Positions 1 through 6,997 of a stretch of 64,000 nt of DNA are shown here, piece after piece. The translations under genes and the position numbers were made by a program. The stretch lies in NCBI GenBank assembly GCA_009779845.1, contig WRBE01000004.1:1-64000 (forward strand). The letters are read 5' to 3'. The notes beneath the pieces were generated by a model. The model was not told the DNA's origin. It made no database searches and worked only from the letters and a program-made list of their open reading frames with translations. This stretch comes from Oscillospiraceae bacterium. GTDB taxonomy: Bacteria; Bacillota; Clostridia; Oscillospirales; Oscillospiraceae. Position 1 is the stretch's first letter, and each line of letters starts with the position of its first letter.

Positions 1-384
1 CTGTCCATGTAATCGGTGTGTCGCCAGTCGCTGTCAGCGTCACTGATGTGAACGCCTCGCCTACTACGCCACTGCCCAAGCTCGTGGTGGTAATCGTCGG
101 CGGCACCGGTGCCGGGGCGATCACTAGGGTGAACGTCTCCGTGTCACTACCCGCCGCATTCGTTGCAGTAACCGTCACTGTCACCGTGCCAGACGCTGTC
201 GGGGTGCCGCTGATTGTGCCCCCGGTTAAAGACAAACCTGCTGGAAGACCCGCCGCTGTCCATGTAATCGGTGTGTCGCCAGTCGCTGTCAGCGTCACTG
301 ATGTAAACGCCTCGCCTACTACGCCACTGCCCAAGCTCGTGGTGGTAATCGTCGGCGGTACTGGTGCAGGGGCGATCACTAGGG
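1..384 (-). repeat. Near-identical 255-bp tandem Ig-domain repeat
   Basis: Bases 1-129 match bases 256-384 with only a few differences, giving a 255-bp period (85 codons). The repeat encodes the Ig-like domain of the surface protein and continues past the window edge. Confidence 0.85.
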
Positions 385-1765
385 CATCTATGGCACTTTT
401 TAAGACATCTCTACTAGCTTCAACTTGCTCTCTAGTCCACGCATGATTTGGATGTGTTAGAATCGTGACCGGAGGTGATACAAACAGCTGTTGCACTGCC
501 GCCCAGCTATCGGTCGTAAAGTTGTTCTCATCCAGAGCCTCCCATCGGTCAATCTCTGCGTTCAAATCTCCTCTATAGACCAACGCATTCTGCACATTCG
601 TCAATCGATCTATCTGTGCTTGCAGGGCGGCCATATCCGAAGCTGGATTATTCAAAACATCTCTCGCAACATTGAGCATATGCGTTCGGCGCGTTGCGTT
701 GTTCCCGGGAAAATCGTTCCAAGCACCGGGAGCATATCTCCAGCTTTGCCATGTGTAGTCATTATAATCCAGCATTTCTAACGCCGCAATAAGATCAGCT
801 AACGCTTCGCGAGCCGTAGCAATCAACACAACATCGTTGCCATTAGCGTCCAAAATTATGGAACCCGGAAATGTTTCGGCCTGTGCGATTGCATCCTCAT
901 GTGTTTCAACGAACAGAATCCACCCAGGAAGAATCCTCACCGCATAGTTGAAGCCATACAGTTCAAGCGAGGGGAAGTCAACTGTTGTAATATCTCCACC
1001 ATATAAACTGGTAATCACAACCGCATATTGGGTCGGATGCCAGCCATTGTCATCGGTAATCGTGACATCACGCAATATGGCGTCATAATGTGTCGCACTG
1101 GTGCCCAAGGCAATCGTGGACCCCCATGGCGAAGTGATATCCATCTCAGAAAAATCATTGCCAGCAATCGTAACATCCTGAGAGTTCATGATGTGAATCC
1201 CATGACCGATTGCAATTCCTTCAAACGTAACATTGCTGATTGTTAGGCCGTCCACACCATTTACATTGATCCCGTGTCTGCCCGCTTGTGCAATGACGAT
1301 ATTATCGAACACGATGTTGTTCGATACTGTGGGGGTCTCGCCTTCTGAACCCTCAATGCTAAATGTAAATGGAGCCGGGCCAGCCGCTGATATGGTCGGG
1401 CCATATACGGTAAATCCTGTCATCGTCACATTGCTGGAACGCGAGCGAATCAGTGCCCCACTTGCATTGTTAAGTACTACATCTGCACCGTTAATCGTAA
1501 CATCCTCACCGGACGCACCTTTTAGCGTTTGTCCTTCCTGCAACAAAATACCCGCATTATGTAGATGCGGCGTTGCCGGAAGCACATGTGTACCCACTTC
1601 CAAAATAATCGTTCCGCCCGGGCCGGCGGCCTCTATCGCCGCTTGGATACTCTCTCCCGGTTCTACGCGGACGGTTGTCCCGGTCGCCATCGCTCCGGCG
1701 GGAAAAACCATGATTACCATAATTACTGCCAATATTAGCGCCAATATTCTTTTTGTCATACTCAT
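1..1765 (-). CDS. Secreted beta-helix / Ig-repeat surface protein, C-terminus beyond the window
   Basis: I read 588 codons on the minus strand without a stop; the C-terminus lies outside the window. The start at 1765 has an AGGAG eight bases upstream. Residues 1-27 form a signal peptide ending in Ala-Met-Ala. Residues about 30-290 carry repeated short strands with N/G turns (for example SNVTMTGFTV, GLTISNVTFEGI, SQDVTIAGNDF), typical of a right-handed parallel beta-helix of the pectin-lyase/NosD type. Residues about 300-460 are helix-rich and resemble cell-wall FIVAR-like modules. From about residue 461 on there are 85-residue Ig-like (He_PIG type) repeats with the SLTGGTISGTP signature. It is probably an extracellular adhesin or glycan-binding protein; no catalytic residues could be assigned. 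Confidence 0.8.
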   Translation of the reverse strand, partial: MSMTKRILALILAVIMVIMVFPAGAMATGTTVRVEPGESIQAAIEAAGPGGTIILEVGTHVLPATPHLHNAGILLQEGQTLKGASGEDVTINGADVVLNNASGALIRSRSSNVTMTGFTVYGPTISAAGPAPFTFSIEGSEGETPTVSNNIVFDNIVIAQAGRHGINVNGVDGLTISNVTFEGIAIGHGIHIMNSQDVTIAGNDFSEMDITSPWGSTIALGTSATHYDAILRDVTITDDNGWHPTQYAVVITSLYGGDITTVDFPSLELYGFNYAVRILPGWILFVETHEDAIAQAETFPGSIILDANGNDVVLIATAREALADLIAALEMLDYNDYTWQSWRYAPGAWNDFPGNNATRRTHMLNVARDVLNNPASDMAALQAQIDRLTNVQNALVYRGDLNAEIDRWEALDENNFTTDSWAAVQQLFVSPPVTILTHPNHAWTREQVEASRDVLKSAIDALVIAPAPVPPTITTTSLGSGVVGEAFTSVTLTATGDTPITWTAAGLPAGLSLTGGTISGTPTASGTVTVTVTATNAAGSDTETFTLVIAPAPVPPTITTTSLGSGVVGEAFTSVTLTATGDTPITWT

Positions 1766-1831
1766 GTGTTGTGCTCCTTTGCATTTGCGTGCTGTTGTAG
1801 TGTTATTTTTTGAAATTAATAGCATCCGCTC

Positions 1832-1860
1832 ATTATATAACTCTTTACCTTGCCTGTCAA
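1832..1860 (-). promoter_or_regulatory. Sigma-A promoter of the surface-protein gene
   Basis: On the minus strand there is a perfect TTGACA (1855-1860), a 17-base spacer and a perfect TATAAT (1832-1837), about 67 bases upstream of the start codon at 1765. It is one of the strongest promoters in the window. Confidence 0.9.
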
Positions 1861-1967
1861 GATAATTTCACATTTCCATGTCAAAAAGATATGGTTTGCT
1901 ATATAAATTATTGTTTTCCTTGCGGAATGATTCTCGTTTTTGCACAACGTACCCAGTCGTTTGGCAT

Positions 1968-1999
1968 AAAAGTGGCACCTACGCATATGCGTAGGCACC
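1968..1999 (-). terminator. Terminator-like palindrome after the NodB-fold gene
   Basis: An 18-base perfect palindrome (1978-1995) lies about 45 bases past the stop of the gene ending at 2042. On the minus strand it is followed by a short run of T (ACTTTTATG). Lacking a long U tract, it may also be an operator. Confidence 0.5.
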
Positions 2000-2041
2000 G
2001 CCCTTTGTCTGTATACGGAAACCGATACCTGCGTCTCGTCC

Positions 2042-2803
2042 TCACCCCGGCATCTGCCGTCCGGTCAGAGAGATGGTATATTCCGTCTGGAGCATTAGTT
2101 CTGACACCGGTACCGGTTCATACCCTGCCGTGTGCAATCCCGCCAGTATGTCCGGCAGGGCACAGACAGTCTGCTCTGCGTTGCTGTGGAAGAGCACAAT
2201 ACTGCCGGGGGCAGCACGTCCAAGCACTTGTCTTGTGATGGTGGACGCATCCGCCCCCCGGCGGTCACCACTGTCGATGCTCCATTGTACAGTATGCATC
2301 CCCAGAGCGCGGACACTTGTTACCATGCGGTCATCATATTGCCCATATAAGGCACGGAACACCGTGGGAGCCGCCCCCGTCACCGCCCAGATGGCATCGT
2401 TACAGGCTAGGACACGGGCTTGTAGCTCTGTAATATTTATCTGCCGCAGGGGGCGGTGGTCGTCACCCAAATTCATCAATTCGTGGCCGCCTGTTACAAT
2501 GCGGGCCGCCAGCGTTTCATTGTGCCGTGCCCACTCGGCTGTGACGAAAAACGTAGCACGGACACCGTGGGCGTTTAGTGTTTCTAGGACTTTCGCCGTA
2601 TGGAAATCTTCTGGCTCGGCGGCATTGAAGGTCAGGCTCATGGCCCTGTCTTCCCGCTGTACGCTGTAGATGGGCAAAGCCCTGCCGCCGCTGTCCCCTG
2701 TTAGCCGGGGATGGTTGACGATATAAAAGATCGCCGCCACTGCTAAAACCAGTGCCAGTGCCGTTACATACTTTCGCCGAATCAGAAAAATCCTACCTCG
2801 CAT
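2042..2803 (-). CDS. NodB-fold polysaccharide deacetylase-like protein, probably inactive
   Basis: 253 residues with a GGGGAGG ribosome site before the ATG. Residues 13-30 are a membrane anchor, so the rest is extracytoplasmic. The NodB fold is recognisable: motif 1 at 58-64, motif 2 at 106-116, motif 3 FRALYG near 149, and motif 5 IVLFHSN near 202-208. Motif 1, normally TFDDGP, reads TFNAAEP, so both aspartates are gone. In motif 2 the first metal-binding histidine (expected in GNHSxxH) is Leu112, and only His116 remains. Active enzymes remove acetyl groups from peptidoglycan or chitin; this one lacks the metal site and is more like the catalytically dead YlxY/PdaB-type members. A binding or structural role is inferred. 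Confidence 0.8.
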   Translation of the reverse strand: MRGRIFLIRRKYVTALALVLAVAAIFYIVNHPRLTGDSGGRALPIYSVQREDRAMSLTFNAAEPEDFHTAKVLETLNAHGVRATFFVTAEWARHNETLAARIVTGGHELMNLGDDHRPLRQINITELQARVLACNDAIWAVTGAAPTVFRALYGQYDDRMVTSVRALGMHTVQWSIDSGDRRGADASTITRQVLGRAAPGSIVLFHSNAEQTVCALPDILAGLHTAGYEPVPVSELMLQTEYTISLTGRQMPG

Positions 2804-2858
2804 CTATGCCACCTCCCCTACAGACTATGCCGCAAGGGACAAGGATAGACTGGCCGCT

Positions 2859-2887
2859 TTGCGTTTTTGCGTGATTTATGGTAATAT
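2859..2887 (+). promoter_or_regulatory. Extended -10 promoter of recG
   Basis: TTGCGT (2859-2864), a 17-base spacer and TAATAT (2882-2887) preceded by TG (extended -10). It puts transcription start near 2894, downstream of the ATG-less upstream part of the frame, and so supports the recG start at 2922. Confidence 0.55.
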
Positions 2888-2921
2888 GAGTGCATCATAC
2901 ACACTGTTTCGGAGACACACT

Positions 2922-4982
2922 ATGCCTGATTTACACACCCACATCCAAACAATCAAAGGCATCGGCGAGACGAGGGCCAAGGCCCTGTCCAAGTTGGGCA
3001 TTACCACCTTGGGCGAGCTGATTACCTACTTCCCCCGGGCCTACGATGACCGGCGGGAGTTTCAGCAAATCGGCAACCTCACCGTGGGCGAGATGGCCGT
3101 GGTTCACGGCGTGGTGGCGGCAGAGCCACGGCATCAATTGGTGCGCCGGGGGCTGGATATTGTCAAGCTTCAGGCAGTGGACGAGACAGGGAAACTAAAC
3201 ATCACCTTTTTCAACCAAAGTTTCCGCAAACAGCAAATGAAGCAAGGGGCGGGCTATGTCTTTTACGGCAAGGTAGACGGCACACTCTTGGCCCCCGCCA
3301 TGACCAACCCCATTGTGGAAGAGGATGCCGTGGCCGGACGGCTCACCGGCCGGATTGTGCCCATTTATCGCCTCACCCAAGGGTTGAGCCAAATCATCCT
3401 CGGCAACGCCATGGCAGAGGGGCTGGTCGCTTGCGGAGAACTATTCCCCGACCCGCTCCCTGAATCTGTCCGCTTGGCCCATGAGCTATCTAGTGCTCGG
3501 TTTGCCTATCATAATATCCACTTCCCAGAGGATGAAGAATCCTTAGAACTGGCCCGAAAGCGGCTGATTTTTGAAGAATTGTTCCTGCTTACCACTGCGC
3601 TACACTTCTTGCGAGACAGACGGCGGGAAACTGACGGGATACCTGTCCCGCTGGTAGATTTGGCCCCGTTTATAGATGCCCTGCCCTTTACTCTCACCGG
3701 GGCGCAACAGCGGGCTATCCACGACACCCTCGCCGACATGACAGGCCCCCGGCCCATGAGCCGCTTGGTACAGGGGGATGTGGGTTCCGGCAAAACCATG
3801 GTGGCCGCCGCCGCCGCTTGGGCGGTACACCAAGCGGGGTATCAGACCGCCTTTATGGCCCCCACAGAAATTTTGGCGGAACAGCATCATCAAACCCTAT
3901 CTACTCTGCTAGAGCCCCTCGGCATCCGTGTGGGGCTTCTCACCGGCAGTCTGCGGGCGAAGGCCAAGCGAGAGATGGGGGATTTGATTGAAACCGGGTA
4001 TTATCACCTGATTGTGGGCACCCACGCCTTGATCTCGCAAGGGGTACGGTTTCGTAATCTGGGCCTTGTGGTCACGGATGAACAGCACCGCTTCGGCGTA
4101 GACCAACGGAGCGCGCTACAAGAAAAGGGTGACCACCCCCATGTGCTGGTCATGTCCGCCACACCCATCCCCCGCACACTGGCACTGATTGTCTACGGCG
4201 ACTTAGACGTCTCTGTCATTGACGAACTGCCCCCCGGTCGACAAGCCATCGAGACCTACGCCGTGGACGAGGGTTACCGCCAGCGTATCTATACCTTCAC
4301 CCGCAAACTGTTAGACGAGGGGCGGCAGGCCTATTTCGTCTGCCCCGCCATCGAGTCCGACCCAGATGACACCTCCGGCGGCATGAAAGCGGTGGAGGTT
4401 TATGCCAAAGACTTGCAAGAAAATGTGTTCCCCGACCGGAAGGTGGCGTTTCTCCACGGGAAGCTAAAGCCGAAAGACAAAGAAAAAATCATGACCACCT
4501 TCGCCGCCGGGGAAACAGATATTCTCGTTTCCACCACCGTCATTGAGGTGGGAGTAGACGTGCCTAATGCGGCCCTGATGGTGGTGGAAAATGCAGAACA
4601 TTTCGGCCTATCCCAGCTCCACCAACTTCGGGGCCGGGTGGGTCGGGGCCAGCACCAATCTTACTGTGTCCTCTTCTCCTCCCATCAGGCGGAAAGTGTG
4701 CAGACTCGGCTAAATGTGATGTGCAAAACCTCTGACGGGTTCAAGATTGCCGAAGAGGACTTGGCCCTGCGGGGCCCCGGCGACTTCTTCGGCTCACGCC
4801 AGCACGGGTTGCCCGATATGGGGCTTGCTAATTTTAGTTGTAACATGGACTTATTAAAACAAGCCCAAGAGGCCGCCTTGGCATTGCTGAAGCAAGATCC
4901 ATTGCTGGAGCATCTAGACCATCAAGCGTTGCGGACGCATATTCAGAAGATTTTTGATATCAGCGCGGAACGGTTTCATTAG
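2922..4982 (+). CDS. recG: ATP-dependent DNA helicase RecG
   Basis: 686 residues, the normal RecG length. RecG remodels stalled replication forks and branch-migrates Holliday junctions. The N-terminal wedge/OB domain starts with the helix-hairpin-helix-like IKGIGETRAKALSKLG; the SF2 helicase core has Walker A GDVGSGKT, the RecG-specific DEQHRFG box in place of DEAH, SATPIPRT (motif III) and QLRGRVGRG (motif VI). The frame is open further upstream to 2859, but the ATG at 2922 has GGAG seven bases before it and lies downstream of the promoter. It is transcribed alone and ends at a long hairpin. Confidence 0.97.
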   Translation: MPDLHTHIQTIKGIGETRAKALSKLGITTLGELITYFPRAYDDRREFQQIGNLTVGEMAVVHGVVAAEPRHQLVRRGLDIVKLQAVDETGKLNITFFNQSFRKQQMKQGAGYVFYGKVDGTLLAPAMTNPIVEEDAVAGRLTGRIVPIYRLTQGLSQIILGNAMAEGLVACGELFPDPLPESVRLAHELSSARFAYHNIHFPEDEESLELARKRLIFEELFLLTTALHFLRDRRRETDGIPVPLVDLAPFIDALPFTLTGAQQRAIHDTLADMTGPRPMSRLVQGDVGSGKTMVAAAAAWAVHQAGYQTAFMAPTEILAEQHHQTLSTLLEPLGIRVGLLTGSLRAKAKREMGDLIETGYYHLIVGTHALISQGVRFRNLGLVVTDEQHRFGVDQRSALQEKGDHPHVLVMSATPIPRTLALIVYGDLDVSVIDELPPGRQAIETYAVDEGYRQRIYTFTRKLLDEGRQAYFVCPAIESDPDDTSGGMKAVEVYAKDLQENVFPDRKVAFLHGKLKPKDKEKIMTTFAAGETDILVSTTVIEVGVDVPNAALMVVENAEHFGLSQLHQLRGRVGRGQHQSYCVLFSSHQAESVQTRLNVMCKTSDGFKIAEEDLALRGPGDFFGSRQHGLPDMGLANFSCNMDLLKQAQEAALALLKQDPLLEHLDHQALRTHIQKIFDISAERFH

Positions 4983-4994
4983 GGACACCTTCTA

Positions 4995-5034
4995 ACAAGG
5001 CTTGAAAGATGATGGTTCATCTTTCAAGCCTTGT
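4995..5034. terminator. 18-bp perfect hairpin between converging recG and hydrolase genes
   Basis: Arms 4995-5012 and 5017-5034 are perfectly complementary with a 4-base loop. There is no U tract on either side, so intrinsic termination would have to rely on the stem. It sits 12 bases after the recG stop and can serve the convergent gene ending at 5096. Confidence 0.6.
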
Positions 5035-5095
5035 CCTATAGCTCGTCTCGCTTATTCCGTTGTGGGTCGGCTTTGCGCCCTGCTTGATCTAGTGC

Positions 5096-6118
5096 TTATA
5101 CTGCGAGGCAACTCTTTTTCATGTCTTCTAGCACAGATGTCAACAGCTTATTCGCATTGATTAAATAATTTGATAAGACAACGTATGCAGTCTTCTCCTG
5201 TTTGTCGATTACAAGCAAGGAATCAAATGCACCTGTCCCTCCATTATGTACAATGATTTGATTATTATCTCCCGTCATAATCCAAGCAAGTCCAGAGTTT
5301 GATTTATCCACTTTTACGGTTGCATACTTTTGATGTGTTAGGGCTAAATATGGCAACTCTTCATTCATATGCTTTTGCGCATATGTGAGCATATCATCAG
5401 CAGTTGCACTGATGTCACCTGCACTTGCCATTATTGTGTTATCAAAATTCCAATTTCCAATATCCTTGTCCTTCTTGTTAAACCCACGAAGATTCTTGCT
5501 TGAATTGATACCAGTATAGCTGTTTGGCATTTCAAGCTCATGTGTTAAAAAATCATTCATTGTTTTATAATACCCTTTGCCTGAAACTTGACCGATTGCA
5601 TACCCTAATAATCCTATGCCAAAATTTGAGTACGCCCAAGGATAATCTTTATCCTCTTTTTTGTTTTCAAGCAATAGCATTTTCATCTTATCAGCATCTA
5701 CTTGTAAACATTCCGGCAACACGCCATTGTTACGGCTGCCTTGTAAAAGAGGAAGAAAAAGCAGTTTAATGCCATCCATTAGCGAAGCGGGTAAATATCC
5801 ATAACCTGCTGTGTGGGTCGCAAGACGTATTAAGGTTGGGTAATAGTGAGCGTCTAATCCATCTATATATTTTGAAATGGGGTCATTCAAAGACATTTTG
5901 CCCTCATGAACATACTTCGCAAGCAAAGACGTGGTAAAGGTCTTTGTGATTGAGCCAATCTCATAGATGTAATTTTCGTTAGGAATCTCGCCAGTTGCTC
6001 CGAATGTTTTAATTGTCTTTTGGCCATTTGCCAAAGTGCCAACCGTTAGTTTGATATGTGCTTTACCTCTACACTCTTTTTCGATTAACGCTTGCAGTTC
6101 TGTACTTAATTTATGCAT
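5096..6118 (-). CDS. Serine hydrolase, class C beta-lactamase / DD-peptidase family
   Basis: 340 residues counted from the ATG at 6118, which has AGGAGG seven bases upstream; the frame runs on to 6220 but without a better site. The family motifs are present: the nucleophile motif SITK (S-x-x-K), YSN, and HNGG in place of KTG. These are the marks of the penicillin-binding-protein-like beta-lactamase family (Pfam Beta-lactamase), which includes esterases, D-aminopeptidases and EstB-like enzymes. No signal peptide or membrane segment is visible, so a cytoplasmic esterase/peptidase is as likely as a wall enzyme. Base composition is more AT-rich than recG or the activase genes, hinting at acquisition. 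Confidence 0.85.
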   Translation of the reverse strand: MHKLSTELQALIEKECRGKAHIKLTVGTLANGQKTIKTFGATGEIPNENYIYEIGSITKTFTTSLLAKYVHEGKMSLNDPISKYIDGLDAHYYPTLIRLATHTAGYGYLPASLMDGIKLLFLPLLQGSRNNGVLPECLQVDADKMKMLLLENKKEDKDYPWAYSNFGIGLLGYAIGQVSGKGYYKTMNDFLTHELEMPNSYTGINSSKNLRGFNKKDKDIGNWNFDNTIMASAGDISATADDMLTYAQKHMNEELPYLALTHQKYATVKVDKSNSGLAWIMTGDNNQIIVHNGGTGAFDSLLVIDKQEKTAYVVLSNYLINANKLLTSVLEDMKKSCLAV

Positions 6119-6268
6119 AGTAATTCCTCCTACGAAACCTACACCTAATATGACCTTCCCCGTGCGCCCCAAGTCGAGTAGATGGGGCACACAAAAGAAT
6201 CCCGCTGTGACTTGTACCACATGGGCGGCGTAAAGTCTATCGCTCTATCCCGTGACCGTGTGCTCGCT

Positions 6269-6718
6269 TTATAAGGTGCCTGCGGCATAATGACTGGGGT
6301 CATCTGTGAATTGTATGGTGTAGCGTTCCGTTGTAAAACGAATAATCAATAACGTTGGGTCATCCGGCCCGCTCCAATGTGGCATATCGTTCATAATCGG
6401 AAGCCAGTTTTCTTTTTTCGTTTCCATGTCCGTACATGCTTCTGCTGTGCCAACAAGATTGATTGTGTATGTGCTGGAATTGATGCACACGCAGGCTTTA
6501 TTGTTTTTACTAATCCGTTCCGCATAAGGTCTGTCGGTAGCCGTATTGAACGTCAGCCAATTGATCCCGTCAGCCTTTGTAATGCAAAACGTGGTAGCCG
6601 AGGGGTAGCCGTCGTCATCCATCAGGGAAAGTGCGGCATAACCCTCCATGTCACCGGTTCTATATTCTGCTTTCGAGTTGATGAGTTCACTTGCTCTTTT
6701 GATAACCTCTTGATTCAT
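6269..6718 (-). CDS. Pyridoxamine 5'-phosphate oxidase-fold family protein
   Basis: 149 residues with a GAAAGG site ten bases before the ATG. The sequence has the split-barrel flavin/cofactor-binding look of the PPOX class (PNPOx-like and general stress protein 26-like): GYPSATTFCITKADG followed by INWLTFNTATDRPYAERI. Such small proteins bind FMN, heme or F420, and many reduce small electrophiles or act in stress responses. The exact substrate cannot be told. It is on the same strand as the upstream-neighbouring hydrolase gene (150 bases apart) and shares its AT-richer composition. Confidence 0.75.
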   Translation of the reverse strand: MNQEVIKRASELINSKAEYRTGDMEGYAALSLMDDDGYPSATTFCITKADGINWLTFNTATDRPYAERISKNNKACVCINSSTYTINLVGTAEACTDMETKKENWLPIMNDMPHWSGPDDPTLLIIRFTTERYTIQFTDDPSHYAAGTL

Positions 6719-6927
6719 TTTTCAACAACCTTTCTGTTTTTATTCGTACATCATATCAAACATGACGATAGTATATCATGGGAAATGCGACAACAGTATG
6801 TCTTGTTTGAAAACATAAAAATGATTCAAAGCCTAGCGCAAAAACAAGCACCATGCAAAAGTATTGTATCATGCCTAAAGTTAAAAGTCCATTCCACCAT
6901 CACTATAAAAATTTTCGCTCCGTTTCC

Positions 6928-6956
6928 TTGAAAAAGTCCGGGAATTTTGATATAAT
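6928..6956 (+). promoter_or_regulatory. Sigma-A promoter of the activase operon
   Basis: TTGAAA (6928-6933), 17-base spacer, TATAAT (6951-6956) with an upstream TG giving an extended -10. The start codon at 6998 lies about 34 bases after the predicted transcription start. Confidence 0.85.
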
Positions 6957-6997
6957 GATATGTCGTTTATGTCAACAATTTTTCGGAGAAATCATTT

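Noticed and set aside
18..446. Plus-strand ORF with an internal duplication
   Set aside because: It is the antisense of the Ig repeats of the minus-strand surface protein, whose frame has signal peptide, ribosome site and promoter.
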